Shown: positions 45,745-56,026 of the stretch, in pieces
How positions within the stretch are numbered: the stretch's first letter is position 1
How the letters are laid out: each line of letters begins with the position of its first letter
Assembly: GCF_003386165.1 (NCBI RefSeq)
Contig: NZ_QRDV01000001.1
Coordinates: forward strand, 614,085 to 678,084
Direction: 5' to 3'
Length of the DNA: 64,000 bases
Origin: Winogradskyella eximia
GTDB taxonomy: Bacteria > Bacteroidota > Bacteroidia > Flavobacteriales > Flavobacteriaceae
Notes under the pieces: model-generated
Database searches by the model: none
What the model was told of the DNA's origin: nothing
Seen by the model: the letters and a program-made list of their open reading frames with translations, nothing else
Made by a program: the position numbers and the translations under genes

Positions 45745-45749
45745 ACGTT

Positions 45750-47432
45750 ATGAAAAAAATAAGCCTGTTAATTTGTATAAGCTTAATGATATTGAACTGT
45801 AAAAATCAATCAAATTCGGAAGAAACAAACGGTAAAGAACTATCTTCTGATAAGATTGAAACACCCTTTGTTTGGGAAGCTGCGAATCTTTATTTCTTAC
45901 TAACAGATCGTTTCAATAACGGTGATACTTCTAATGATGTCAATTTTGATAGAACTCTAGAAACAGGAAAACTTAGAGGTTTTAAAGGTGGAGATATAAA
46001 AGGAATTACTCAAAAAGTTAAAGAAGGGTATTTTACCGATTTAGGAATTAATGCCATTTGGATGACACCTATTGTAGAGCAAATTCATGGAGGAACCGAT
46101 GAAGGAACAGGAGTCTCTTATGGTTTTCATGGCTATTGGGCAAAAGACTGGACAAAAATTGATCCTAATTTTGGTACCAAAGAAGATTTGCATGAGTTAG
46201 TAAAAGAAGCACATGCTAGAGGCATAAGAATTGTATTAGATGCTGTAATTAACCACACAGGTCCTGTAACTGAAAAAGATCCAGTTTGGCCAGAAGAGTG
46301 GGTGAGAACAGATAAGCAATGTTCTTATGAAGATTATGAAAACACTATAAGTTGCACTTTAGTAGCTAATCTACCAGATATTAGAACTGAGAGCAACGAA
46401 AATGTAGAATTACCACCACAATTAGTAGAAAAGTGGAAGGCTGAAGGGCGCTATGAGCAAGAAGTAAAAGAACTCGATGCCTTTTTTGAGCGCACAGGCC
46501 ATCCAAGAGCACCACGTTTTTATATTATAAAGTGGTTAACAGATTATATCACAGAATTTGGTGTAGATGGTTACAGAGCAGATACTGTAAAACATACCGA
46601 GGAATACGTTTGGGAAGAATTTAAGGCAGAATGTGATTTTGCATTTTCAGCGTATAAGAAGAACAATTTAGATAAGGTTTTAGATGATAATAATTTTTAT
46701 CTCGTTGGCGAAGTCTATAATTATGGAGTAAGTTCTGGTCAGGAGTTTGATTTTGGAGACCGAAAAGTGAATTATTTTAATCCACCAAGTTTTCAAAGTC
46801 TTATAAATTTTGAATTCAAGTACAATGCTAAAGACAAAGATTACCAAGATTTATTTGCACATTATGATGATATTTTACATAATGAGTTAAAAGGCTTCGG
46901 AACACTTAACTATCTAAGCTCACATGATGATGGTCAGCCATTTGATGCGGTAAGAAAAAAACCTTTTGAAGCGGCTAATAAACTATTGTTATCACCAGGA
47001 ACTTCTCAGGTGTATTATGGTGATGAATCTTCACGCTCGCTTATAATTCCAGATACGGAAGGTGATGCAACGTTGCGCTCAATGATGAATTGGGATTCTA
47101 TTGCTAAAAGAAAACATACAAAAGAAGTTTTAGCGCATTGGCAGAAATTAGGGCAATTTAGAGCTAAACATCCAGCTATTGGCGCTGGGACTCATCAGAT
47201 GATTACAGCTTCACCATATTATTTTTATAGAAGCTATCAAAAAGGAAATTATAAGGATTTGGTCGTTGTTGGATTGAAACTTGAAAAAGGAAAAAAAGTG
47301 ATCGATGTTTCTAAAGTTTTTGAAGATGATGATGTTTTATACGATGCGTATTCAGATCAAACTTCTAAAGTTGAAAAAGGAAGAGTTACTATAACATCAC
47401 AATTTGATATCGTCTTGTTGGAGAGAAAATAA
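45750..47432 (+). CDS. GH13 alpha-amylase-type lipoprotein
   Basis: Another GH13 lipoprotein (ISLMILNC, Cys17, then KNQSNS) of 560 residues. Conserved regions: LDAVINHTG, GYRADTVKHTEE with the nucleophile Asp, LVGEVYN with the acid Glu, and YLSSHDDGQ. It has no CBM48-like domain and a short C-terminal beta domain. Five bases after the preceding GH13 gene, so the two are translated from one message. It differs enough from its neighbours to suggest division of labour by chain length or linkage. Confidence 0.9.
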   Translation: MKKISLLICISLMILNCKNQSNSEETNGKELSSDKIETPFVWEAANLYFLLTDRFNNGDTSNDVNFDRTLETGKLRGFKGGDIKGITQKVKEGYFTDLGINAIWMTPIVEQIHGGTDEGTGVSYGFHGYWAKDWTKIDPNFGTKEDLHELVKEAHARGIRIVLDAVINHTGPVTEKDPVWPEEWVRTDKQCSYEDYENTISCTLVANLPDIRTESNENVELPPQLVEKWKAEGRYEQEVKELDAFFERTGHPRAPRFYIIKWLTDYITEFGVDGYRADTVKHTEEYVWEEFKAECDFAFSAYKKNNLDKVLDDNNFYLVGEVYNYGVSSGQEFDFGDRKVNYFNPPSFQSLINFEFKYNAKDKDYQDLFAHYDDILHNELKGFGTLNYLSSHDDGQPFDAVRKKPFEAANKLLLSPGTSQVYYGDESSRSLIIPDTEGDATLRSMMNWDSIAKRKHTKEVLAHWQKLGQFRAKHPAIGAGTHQMITASPYYFYRSYQKGNYKDLVVVGLKLEKGKKVIDVSKVFEDDDVLYDAYSDQTSKVEKGRVTITSQFDIVLLERK

Positions 47433-47470
47433 GATAAATATTGTGCATTAAAAGGTTTGAAACTATTATT

Positions 47471-49591
47471 ATGAAAGCATTTTTACTAAATATAACATTG
47501 GCATTACTCCTGTTTTCTTGTAGTACAAAAGATGAACGCGTCACAGAAATTGCCTCACCAAACGAGAAAGTAGTTGTTGATTTTAATATCAATAAACAAG
47601 GTCGTCCATTTTATTTGGTAAAATTTAATAACCAGACTGTTGTTGATACGTCTTATTTAGGATTCGAATTTAAGGATGTACCAGCATTTCATAAGAATTT
47701 CATTATTAAAAATACAAGTACTTCAACTTTTAATGAAACTTGGCAGATGCCTTGGGGAGAACAGCTAGATGTGGTTAATAATTACAATGAATTAAGGATT
47801 GAGCTTCAAGAGAAAACCACACCAGAGCGTTTTCTAAATATTGTATTTAAAGTTTACGATGATGGTATTGGATTTAGATACGAATTTCCAGAACAAGCAA
47901 GATTAAGAGGTGAGGTTTTCATCACAGAAGAACATACTGAATTCAACCTAACAGAAGATTATAAAACCTTTTGGATTCCTGGAGATTGGGATATTTACGA
48001 ACATTTATATAACACAACAAACCTTTCTGAAATTGATGCTTTGCAGTATGCTAATCATAAAAATTTAGCACAAACTTATATACCAGAAAATGCGGTGAAT
48101 ACACCTGTAACTATGGTTGGTAAAGATGGAATACATCTTAGTTTTCATGAAGCTGCTTTGGTTGATTATTCAGGTATGACTTTAAAAGTAGATACTGAAA
48201 ATTTAAACTTAAAAAGTAATCTTGTAGGTTCAAAAAACACAGATTACAAAGTAAAACGAAGTATGCCTTTTAATACACCATGGAGAACCATTCAAATTAC
48301 AGATAATGCCCCAGATTTAATTGAGTCTAAGCTTATTGTTAATCTAAATGAACCAAATAAACTTGGTGATGTATCTTGGTTTAAGCCAATGAAATATACA
48401 GGTGTTTGGTGGGAAATGCATTTAGGTAAATCGTCTTGGGATTATGGAATGACGCAAGATATGAGCACATGGACAGATGGCGGGAAATCTCATGGAAGAC
48501 ATGGAGCAACGACAGAAAACGTTAAGAAGTTTATTGATTTTTCAGCAAAAAATAATATTGGAGGTGTTTTAGTTGAAGGCTGGAATACAGGTTGGGAACA
48601 TTGGATTGGTTTTGAAGATAGAGAAGGCGTTTTCGATTTTGTAACACCTTATCCAGATTATGATATTGATGAAGTTGTGAGTTATGGAAAAGAAAAAGGA
48701 GTGAGTATTATTATGCATCATGAAACTTCTGCTGCAACGGAAACTTATACTAAACAACAAGATACGGCTTATGCTTTAATGCAGAAATATGGCATGCATG
48801 CTGTAAAATCTGGCTATGTTGGTAAAATATTACCAGAAGGCGAATATCATCATGGGCAATATATGGTGAATCATTATAATAATGCTGCCATTAAAGCGGC
48901 AAAATATGAAGTTGCGGTTAATGCGCATGAGCCAATAAAAGCTACAGGATTACGTAGAACGTATCCTAATATTATATCGAGAGAAGGTTTACGAGGACAA
49001 GAATTTAATGCTTGGTCTAGTGATGGTGGTAATCCTCCAGAGCATTTACCAATCGTCGCTTTTACCAGAATGTTATCTGGACCAATAGATTTTACGCCAG
49101 GCATTTTCAATATAAAATTCGATGAATATAAAAAGGATAATCAAGTCAATACAACCATTGCTCAGCAGTTAGCTTTGTATGTGGTGATTTATAGTCCTGT
49201 GCAAATGGCAGCAGATTTAGTAGAACATTATGAAGCTAACCCTAAACCTTTGCAGTTTATCAGAGATGTTGGTGTAGATTGGGATAAATCAGTAGTTTTA
49301 AATGGTGAAGTCGGTGATTATGTGACTATTGCTAGAAAAGAAAGAGAGACTGGGAATTGGTTTGTAGGAGGTATTACAGATGAAAATGCAAGATCTTTAA
49401 AATTAGATTTTAGTTTTTTAGACGAAGATCAATCCTATGAAGCTATCATTTATAAAGATGGAGAAAATGCTCATTGGAATAACAATCCACTAGATATAGA
49501 AATAGAAAAAACTGAATTTGATAAAACCTCTCAATTAACTTTAAAATTAGCTGAAGGTGGAGGATTTGCTATCAGTTTAAAAAAGAAATAA
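47471..49591 (+). CDS. GH97 alpha-glucosidase (SusB-like) lipoprotein
   Basis: Hydrolyses maltooligosaccharides to glucose. The ATG at 47471 gives the lipoprotein signal MKAFLLNITLALLLFSC (Cys17); a TTG at 47441 would put ten residues before it and is rejected. The protein has the GH97 beta-supersandwich N-terminal half, the barrel (GVWWEMHLGKSSWDYG, GGVLVEGWNTGW, IIMHHETSAATETY) and a C-terminal beta-sheet domain. The conserved Glu residues in WWEMH and HHETS fit the calcium-dependent inverting SusB type. 706 residues. Confidence 0.92.
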   Translation: MKAFLLNITLALLLFSCSTKDERVTEIASPNEKVVVDFNINKQGRPFYLVKFNNQTVVDTSYLGFEFKDVPAFHKNFIIKNTSTSTFNETWQMPWGEQLDVVNNYNELRIELQEKTTPERFLNIVFKVYDDGIGFRYEFPEQARLRGEVFITEEHTEFNLTEDYKTFWIPGDWDIYEHLYNTTNLSEIDALQYANHKNLAQTYIPENAVNTPVTMVGKDGIHLSFHEAALVDYSGMTLKVDTENLNLKSNLVGSKNTDYKVKRSMPFNTPWRTIQITDNAPDLIESKLIVNLNEPNKLGDVSWFKPMKYTGVWWEMHLGKSSWDYGMTQDMSTWTDGGKSHGRHGATTENVKKFIDFSAKNNIGGVLVEGWNTGWEHWIGFEDREGVFDFVTPYPDYDIDEVVSYGKEKGVSIIMHHETSAATETYTKQQDTAYALMQKYGMHAVKSGYVGKILPEGEYHHGQYMVNHYNNAAIKAAKYEVAVNAHEPIKATGLRRTYPNIISREGLRGQEFNAWSSDGGNPPEHLPIVAFTRMLSGPIDFTPGIFNIKFDEYKKDNQVNTTIAQQLALYVVIYSPVQMAADLVEHYEANPKPLQFIRDVGVDWDKSVVLNGEVGDYVTIARKERETGNWFVGGITDENARSLKLDFSFLDEDQSYEAIIYKDGENAHWNNNPLDIEIEKTEFDKTSQLTLKLAEGGGFAISLKKK

Positions 49592-49615
49592 TATTAATGT
49601 AATTTTTTATCCCTT

Positions 49616-50071
49616 ATGAAAAATATACTTCTAATAATAGCATTGACACTATGTTTTAATAGTGTTAATGCTCAAGTAGGCATCGGGACAGCAGACCCAA
49701 AAAGCACATTAGATATTAATGGTAATTTATCTGTTAAAGTTGTAAGTTTAAATGGTGGGCCTAGTGGTTCTGCCACACCTATTGATGATGGAGTTTATAT
49801 AAATTTAACACCAACGGTATTTAATGAAGAATTTATCTTACCTGATGCTACAGCTGTTCCTGGAAGAATATATGTGCTTAGAAATATAGCAGACTCAATA
49901 GAAGCGGATATCTATACTTTTGGAGCTGGAGTAGAGTTCTTTGCGGGAGATAGTACTTCTGGGACAAATGTTGTAAATATGACAACAGCTGTAGGAGGTG
50001 GAAATGCAAATAAAACACTTATTTTTATTAGTGATGGTTCTAATTGGACCTATGGTAAATTAGGATTTTAA
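49616..50071 (+). CDS. Small secreted protein with VGIGT-LDINGN repeat-like start
   Basis: 151-residue exported protein of unknown function. A signal peptide (MKNILLIIALTLCFNSVNAQ) is followed by VGIGTADPKSTLDINGNLSV, a motif found at the start of many flavobacterial extracellular proteins, and a beta-rich Gly/Thr/Asn body. It lies 24 bases after the GH97 gene and may be transcribed with it, but nothing ties it to starch use. Confidence 0.75.
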   Translation: MKNILLIIALTLCFNSVNAQVGIGTADPKSTLDINGNLSVKVVSLNGGPSGSATPIDDGVYINLTPTVFNEEFILPDATAVPGRIYVLRNIADSIEADIYTFGAGVEFFAGDSTSGTNVVNMTTAVGGGNANKTLIFISDGSNWTYGKLGF

Positions 50072-50353
50072 TAAGTTTACAACAGGTCATAAAAAGAGCA
50101 GCATAATGTTTATGGCTTGTGTAATACCTTCAACAATTTTTATAAGCGCATAGACACCTTACTTAAATATCAATTCTAGTATATTTAGTAAAAATGTATA
50201 GGTGTTTATTTTTAATTTTAGAATTAAAAGCCATTGATACGATATCAATTACAATCTTCTTTATTACAGTTAAATATTCAAATTAAATTAACGTTTCTTA
50301 GACCTTAATTATCATACTTAATATTAATTGAGTATAATTTTAATGTTTGAGTC

Positions 50354-51685
50354 GTGAAGAAATACATTTATAAAATCTTTAATTCATTAGAAAAGTTAGA
50401 AAGTAATATTGCTTTTTATCCTTCTATCATCAGTCTATTTGGATTGTTATTTGCTTTTTTAATGATTTATCTAGAAAGCATAGGGATTTCTAAATATCTG
50501 GTAAAACACTATCCGGTTTTAGTTGTAAATAACACTGAAACCGCAAGAAATTTATTAACCACATTTATTGCAGGATTAATATCTATTATGGTGTTTAGTT
50601 TTTCATTAGTAATGATTCTTCTCAACCAAGCATCTAGTAATTTTTCACCAAGAGTACTACCAGGATTGATATCTAACAGACGACACCAAATTATTCTTGG
50701 AACATATAATGCTGCATTACTCTATTGTATTTTCACTTTAGTGTCTATTACACCAAATGGAGACAAATATCAAATGCCAGGTTTTTCGGTCTTATTAAGT
50801 ATTGTTTTTATGACCTTAAGTTTAGGCGCTTTTATCTATTTTATCCATTCTATTTCTCAAGAAATCCAAGTAAATACGATTATGGATAAGATTTTTATAA
50901 AATCAAAATTACGTTTAGAGAAGTTAGTTGAAGCAGAAAAACATATCGATGCCGGTTTTGAAGATACATCAGATTGGAAGAATATTATGGCGAATTCTAC
51001 GGGATACATGCAAGATGTCAGTTTGAAAGCATTGGCAGATTTAGCCGAATCTCATGACTTAATGATAGAAGTTGTCCCTATAAAAGGAGCTTATATTCTT
51101 AAAGGAATTCCGGTTATAAAGTACAAAGGAGAAGCGAGTGATCACATGGAAGACAATGAAGACTTAGAGTCTAAACTTTTAGACTCCATAACCTTTTCTA
51201 ACAGTGAACTTATAGAAGATAATTATGTGCTTGCCTTTAAACAAATTACAGAAATTGCTGTAAAAGCTATGTCGCCAGGAATAAACGACCCAGGAACCTG
51301 TATTAATGCCATAGATTATCTTACTGAGCTATTTGCATTACGAATGACAAAAAAAGATCATAGTTATTACTTTAATGACGATGAGAAAGCACTAATCCAC
51401 ATCAATACTGTAAGCTTCGAGGAATTGCTATATAACGTTATGGTAGCCCTAAGAACCTACTGTAAGCATGATGTTATTGTGGTTCAGAAGTTATTTGTTA
51501 TGTTTCAGTATTTACTTCAACAGAATAATGTATTAGACGAAAATTACAAAGAAGTGATTATCAAGGAAATTGTTAATCTTAAAAAAGATGCTTTAGATAA
51601 TTATAACAACGATAGAGATATTGAACTGATAAAATCATATATTACCAAACTTCAAAATATTAATCCATCAGAATATAAATTTTGA
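50354..51685 (+). CDS. DUF2254-type inner-membrane protein
   Basis: Predicted membrane protein of unknown function, 443 residues. Four hydrophobic segments occupy residues ~20-160 (IISLFGLLFAFLMIYL; ISIMVFSFSLVMILLNQ; AALLYCIFTLVSI; LSIVFMTLSLGAFIYFIHSI), followed by a soluble domain with VKAMSPGINDPGTCINAIDYL. The start is GTG at 50354; the only nearby ATG upstream runs into a stop after four codons. The 282-base gap before it holds a small palindrome at 50233-50249 and nothing else I recognise. Confidence 0.85.
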   Translation: MKKYIYKIFNSLEKLESNIAFYPSIISLFGLLFAFLMIYLESIGISKYLVKHYPVLVVNNTETARNLLTTFIAGLISIMVFSFSLVMILLNQASSNFSPRVLPGLISNRRHQIILGTYNAALLYCIFTLVSITPNGDKYQMPGFSVLLSIVFMTLSLGAFIYFIHSISQEIQVNTIMDKIFIKSKLRLEKLVEAEKHIDAGFEDTSDWKNIMANSTGYMQDVSLKALADLAESHDLMIEVVPIKGAYILKGIPVIKYKGEASDHMEDNEDLESKLLDSITFSNSELIEDNYVLAFKQITEIAVKAMSPGINDPGTCINAIDYLTELFALRMTKKDHSYYFNDDEKALIHINTVSFEELLYNVMVALRTYCKHDVIVVQKLFVMFQYLLQQNNVLDENYKEVIIKEIVNLKKDALDNYNNDRDIELIKSYITKLQNINPSEYKF

Positions 51686-51724
51686 AGCGTAGTAAAGGTT
51701 CAACAAAATTATCAATACCAATCA

Positions 51725-52942
51725 ATGTCTAATCACAAAGATATCATTATCATAGGAGGAGGAGCTGCAGGTTTTTTTGCTGCTATTAACATTGCAGAAC
51801 AACATCCAGACTTGTCTGTTGCCATATTAGAACGTGGTAAAGAAGGTTTGCAAAAAGTAAAAATTTCAGGAGGTGGGCGATGCAATGTGACGCATGCCGA
51901 ATTTATTCCATCTGAATTGGTCTTAAATTATCCAAGAGGAGAAAAAGAACTTTTAGGCCCTTTTCATAGGTTTATGACAGGAGATACTATTGCTTGGCTT
52001 GAAGAACGTGGAGTGGAGTTAAAGATTGAAGAAGACGGCAGAATGTTTCCGGTTTCAAATTCTTCACAAACCATTATAGATTGTTTTTTAAACGAAGCAG
52101 AAAAGCATCGTGTTGAGGTATTGTATAATCATGCTGTAAAATCTATTGATACTTTAGCAGATGGTTTTAAAATTGAAACATCGCAAGGAATTTTTCAATC
52201 AAAAAAGGTATTAATGGCTACAGGAAGTAATCCTAAAATCTGGAATTTACTCGAAGATTTAGGGCACACCATTATACAACCAGTACCATCGCTATTCACT
52301 TTTGATATTAAAGATAAACGTATTAAAGATATTCCTGGTGTTGTAGCAAAACAGGTAGAAGTTAAAGTTGTTGGTACAGATTTAGAGTCTAATGGACCAT
52401 TACTAATTACACATGTTGGTATGAGTGCGCCAGCGATTTTAAAGCTGTCTGCGTTTGGTGCTGTGGAATTAGCAAAGCGGAATTACAACTTTCAAATCGA
52501 GGTTAATTTTATAAGCTTGGATACTGAGAGCTGTTTAGACGAACTCAAAAATTGCAAACAAGAATATGCCAAAAAGACTCTTATTAATTCAACACAATTT
52601 GATTTGCCAAAACGCCTTTGGAAACAGTTAATTCTGGCAGCCAATATTGGAGAAAATGAACGTTGGGCAGATATCAATAAACAGCAATTAGAAGATTTAG
52701 CAGAGCAATTAACAAAAGCGATTTTTCAGGTTACAGGAAAAAGCACGTTTAAAGAAGAGTTTGTAACAGCTGGAGGAGTAGATTTAAAAGAAGTAAATTT
52801 TAAAACTTTTGAAAGTAAACTAATTCCTAACCTTTACTTTGCAGGTGAAATTATTAATGTAGATGCCGTTACAGGTGGTTTTAATTTTCAAAATGCATGG
52901 ACAGGAGCTTATATTGCTTCTGCATCTATAATGTTGCATTGA
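51725..52942 (+). CDS. BaiN/HI0933-family flavoprotein (NAD(P)/FAD oxidoreductase)
   Basis: FAD-binding oxidoreductase of unknown substrate, 405 residues. Dinucleotide-binding motif IIIIGGGAAGFFAAINIAE (residues ~7-25), family signature KVKISGGGRCNVTHAEF (~45-61), and a C-terminal FVTAGGVDLKEV / LYFAGEIINVDAVTGGFNFQ segment completing the FAD site. Its last 34 bases overlap the 3' end of the convergent histidine kinase gene. Confidence 0.9.
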   Translation: MSNHKDIIIIGGGAAGFFAAINIAEQHPDLSVAILERGKEGLQKVKISGGGRCNVTHAEFIPSELVLNYPRGEKELLGPFHRFMTGDTIAWLEERGVELKIEEDGRMFPVSNSSQTIIDCFLNEAEKHRVEVLYNHAVKSIDTLADGFKIETSQGIFQSKKVLMATGSNPKIWNLLEDLGHTIIQPVPSLFTFDIKDKRIKDIPGVVAKQVEVKVVGTDLESNGPLLITHVGMSAPAILKLSAFGAVELAKRNYNFQIEVNFISLDTESCLDELKNCKQEYAKKTLINSTQFDLPKRLWKQLILAANIGENERWADINKQQLEDLAEQLTKAIFQVTGKSTFKEEFVTAGGVDLKEVNFKTFESKLIPNLYFAGEIINVDAVTGGFNFQNAWTGAYIASASIMLH

Positions 52943-55185
52943 TTATACATTGTGCGATAAGATAGAATTATAGCTTTAAAATCTTCAAAAATATAAGGTT
53001 TCGTAATAATTTGGTTTATTCCTGAAGTTTCAGCTTTTGCAGAAATTTCGGAAGAATTTAAAGCCGTAAGTGCTAAAATAGGAATATAAGGATTAAACAT
53101 TCTTATGTGCTTTGTTACTTCATAACCATCCATGTCTGGCATGTTTATATCCATCAATATTAAATCAAAATCCTTCTCTTTTACAAGAGATATGGCTTCT
53201 CTACCATTAGAGATTATCTGACAACTGTAACCTTCAATTTTTTCGATATTCTTTTTTGTGATTAATAGATTGATTTTATTATCATCAACAATTAAAACAT
53301 GCATATCTCTTTGCACTAAAAGGGTAGGTGCACTTTTGTTTTCTTCTGACATGGATAACTGAAACGTTATCTCAAAGAAAAAACAAGTTCCTTGATTTGG
53401 TGTTGATACAAAATCGATATCAGAATTATGGCTTTTTAGTAAGGTCTTTACAATATATAATCCCAAACCAGACCCACTACTATTTTTATTTAAAAACGTT
53501 TTGTTTTCAAAAGCACTAAAAACAACAGATCTGTGTTCTTCTTTAATACCAATGCCAGTATCTTTAACTTCGAAACGTAAAGTGATATTATTACCATTTC
53601 TGCTTTTTTCTATAACATTGATTGTAACAGAGCCCTTTTTAGTGTAACGGATAGCATTATAAGCCAAATTGATTAATATTTGACTAAAAGCTACTTTATC
53701 GACCAAAATATTCTCATTCTCGTCTGATTTGTCAATATTAACAATCAATTCTAAATCTTTATTTTTAGCCGCTATTGCAATTGTGCTCATAACATGGCTA
53801 ACAATTTTTTCGATTTTATCTGGTTTTAATCGAAGAGTTTTATTGTCAAATTTAAGTCTATTAGCTTGTAAAATATTATCGATTAAAGTGGATAAGTAAT
53901 TGCTAGATGATTTTAATGAATCTAAATACGATTGCCTTTTAACACTGTCATTTTCTTGGTCAATAAGTGTTGCTAAACCACTAATGCCATATATTGGTGT
54001 GCGTAATTCGTGGCTTAGAATAGAGAAAAATTCTAGTCGATCTTTGTCAATTTCAATAAGCTTAGAATTAGAATTTTTTAATGCTTTATTAATCTTAACA
54101 ATATTTTTTCTGGCTTTAAAATAGAAGTAAAAAATAGTTAATATTATAGCTAATACAATACTCATTATTATAGTACTAACTAAAAATATTTTTGAGTTAA
54201 GTGCTTCTTCTTTCCGAATTTCATTTGCTAAAGCAAGCTTTTGCTCAGCGTTTATAATTTTGTAGACTAACTCACCGTTTCTAGTGTTCTGCAGCTCTAA
54301 ATTATTTAGTGCTCTATATTTGTAAGTATCAGATTTTAGTAAGTATTTATTAGCAGAATCTAAGTTTTTATTACTGTGAGTGTAATAAAGATATTTGTAA
54401 TAATTAAAAGAGGCTAGTTTTTTATAAGGATCTAAATCTGCAGAAGCAGAGGCTTTTAGTTCGTCTTCATTAATAGAAAACAAAGGTTTAAAATCTTCTT
54501 CTTTATATTCTGATGTTTTTATGTTTGCTATAGCATTATAATACTTATAAGATTGATATAAATTCTGTTTCAGATGTTTTGTTCGGTAATTTTTCGAATA
54601 GTTTAAGCTATCAAAATTGATGTGTTTTAAAGCATTTAATCCAACTTCACTGGATGTTAACATACTCATGTTGTCTAGACTGAAATAATCTTTTCTTATC
54701 TTGTATTCAAGATTTACAAAATAGATTTCGCTATTAAGCTTTGTAGATACCTCTTGGGCTTTTGGATAAAGACTATCAAATTTTGAATAGTCTTTTTCTA
54801 AAACATATGCATTAAGTAAACCCGAATAAGAGAGGTCTAAGCCTTTTTTTTCACCAAGTGAATCATATATTTTTAATGCCTTCTCATAGTAATTTTCAGC
54901 TTTCTTAAAATTTGACATTCTAGTCAATACTTCACCTAAAGCATTATAGGATTTTGCCTCAGTTTTTTTAAGGTTGTATTTTTTAGAAAAACTTATGGCT
55001 TCATTCAGAAGAATTGTAGCCTTATAAAGACTATCGTTTTTAACGAGTAAATCTAGCTTGTAACTGTTAAAAGTACAAGAACTGCTATCTGCGCTTATAA
55101 GTGATTCTTGTGCTTGTGCAAAGAAAATATTAGTTATTAGGCTTATAAACAAGATAATAGCAGTGTTCAATTTGGGGAAACACAT
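52909..55185 (-). CDS. Hybrid sensor histidine kinase with periplasmic TPR region
   Basis: Sensor kinase of 758 residues. Signal peptide (~1-26), TPR-like helical repeats (~75-290, e.g. KAENYYEKALKIYDSLGEKK), one membrane helix (~333-356), HisKA dimerisation domain with phosphorylated His392 in FSILSHELRTP, ATPase domain (NLAYNAIRYT, VKDTGIGI, GSGLGLYIVK; ~500-610) and a C-terminal receiver (VLIVDDN; phospho-acceptor Asp679 in LILMDINMP). It has no DNA-binding output domain, so signal must pass to another protein. No cognate regulator lies next to it. Confidence 0.92.
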   Translation of the reverse strand: MCFPKLNTAIILFISLITNIFFAQAQESLISADSSSCTFNSYKLDLLVKNDSLYKATILLNEAISFSKKYNLKKTEAKSYNALGEVLTRMSNFKKAENYYEKALKIYDSLGEKKGLDLSYSGLLNAYVLEKDYSKFDSLYPKAQEVSTKLNSEIYFVNLEYKIRKDYFSLDNMSMLTSSEVGLNALKHINFDSLNYSKNYRTKHLKQNLYQSYKYYNAIANIKTSEYKEEDFKPLFSINEDELKASASADLDPYKKLASFNYYKYLYYTHSNKNLDSANKYLLKSDTYKYRALNNLELQNTRNGELVYKIINAEQKLALANEIRKEEALNSKIFLVSTIIMSIVLAIILTIFYFYFKARKNIVKINKALKNSNSKLIEIDKDRLEFFSILSHELRTPIYGISGLATLIDQENDSVKRQSYLDSLKSSSNYLSTLIDNILQANRLKFDNKTLRLKPDKIEKIVSHVMSTIAIAAKNKDLELIVNIDKSDENENILVDKVAFSQILINLAYNAIRYTKKGSVTINVIEKSRNGNNITLRFEVKDTGIGIKEEHRSVVFSAFENKTFLNKNSSGSGLGLYIVKTLLKSHNSDIDFVSTPNQGTCFFFEITFQLSMSEENKSAPTLLVQRDMHVLIVDDNKINLLITKKNIEKIEGYSCQIISNGREAISLVKEKDFDLILMDINMPDMDGYEVTKHIRMFNPYIPILALTALNSSEISAKAETSGINQIITKPYIFEDFKAIILSYRTMYNQCNIIDAEAI

Positions 55186-55394
55186 GTAATTAGACTGTTA
55201 AGGTTGTTGTAAAACTACACTTTTTTGTCAAATAAGGTGTATTTAAACGGTTTTAATTGCGTTTTGTCTTTTGTGTTGAGGTTTGGAAATATAAAACTAT
55301 ATTTAAATTGTAGCCCTTTATTATTCTATATAATGGTGTAAAAGATGTAGTTATGGTATTACATTTGTTTATTTAATATCAACAATTTTAATTT

Positions 55395-55928
55395 ATGCAA
55401 ACTTTCATAGCGCTACTAAGAGGAATTAACGTAGGTGGACACAAAAAAGTGCCAATGGTTCAGCTAAGAGAATTGTTAAGTAATTCAGGATTATTAAATG
55501 TAAAAACTTACATTCAGAGTGGTAATGTTATTTTTCAATCTATTAATGAGGGTTCAAAAGAATTAGAAAAAACTATTCAGAACTCAATCTTAGACCATTT
55601 TGGATTTAAAGTTCCTGTTTTGGTGAGAACTAGAACGGAATTATCTACTATTTTCAATAATTGCCCTTTTTCAGATGAGAAAAAATCAGAAAGTTATTTT
55701 GTAATGTTAAGTGATGTTCCTGATGAGATGTTAGTTAATGAGGCCTCTCAAAAAACATATCCAGATGATGACTATGTAATTCTTAACGACTGTATTTATC
55801 TGTTTTGTGCTAAAGGTTATGGTCGTGCAAAATTCAATCTTAGTTATTTTGAAAAAAAGTTGAATATCCATGCTACTGCCAGAAATTATAAAACTATGGT
55901 GAAACTATTAGCATTGTCAGAAGAATAA
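55395..55928 (+). CDS. DUF1697 family protein
   Basis: Cytoplasmic protein of 177 residues, complete for the family. Signature opening FIALLRGINVGGHKKVPM and YIQSGNVIFQS, and a closing segment with ATARNYKTMVKLL. The family has no established biochemical role; the conserved Arg, Asn and Thr residues suggest nucleic-acid or nucleotide contact, but that is speculation. Single gene with its own upstream gap. Confidence 0.88.
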   Translation: MQTFIALLRGINVGGHKKVPMVQLRELLSNSGLLNVKTYIQSGNVIFQSINEGSKELEKTIQNSILDHFGFKVPVLVRTRTELSTIFNNCPFSDEKKSESYFVMLSDVPDEMLVNEASQKTYPDDDYVILNDCIYLFCAKGYGRAKFNLSYFEKKLNIHATARNYKTMVKLLALSEE

Positions 55929-55950
55929 AGTAAGAACCTATAGAAATTAC

Positions 55951-55958
55951 TTATTTTT
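55951..55958 (+). promoter_or_regulatory. -7 promoter box of the isoprenoid cluster
   Basis: TATTTTTG matches TAnnTTTG and is followed by CA. It stands about 70 bases ahead of the mevalonate diphosphate decarboxylase start codon; a small hairpin TGCCT-CA-AGGCA (55990-56001) lies in the leader. Confidence 0.5.
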
Positions 55959-56026
55959 GCAAATAATAATTACAAGCAATTGAAAAGGCTGCCTCAAGGC
56001 AATCTTGGTCAGATATTTAGTGTACA

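Noticed and set aside
45740..45750. AAACGTTA before a GH13 gene as a third starch operator
   Set aside because: Only half of the palindrome is present and it spans the five-base gap between two coding regions.
47441..47470. TTG-started extension of the GH97 gene
   Set aside because: It would place ten residues ahead of a complete lipoprotein signal that starts at the ATG at 47471.
50233..50249. ATTGATA-CGA-TATCAAT palindrome in the gap before the DUF2254 gene
   Set aside because: Single copy, not near a promoter box, and short palindromes are frequent in AT-rich DNA.
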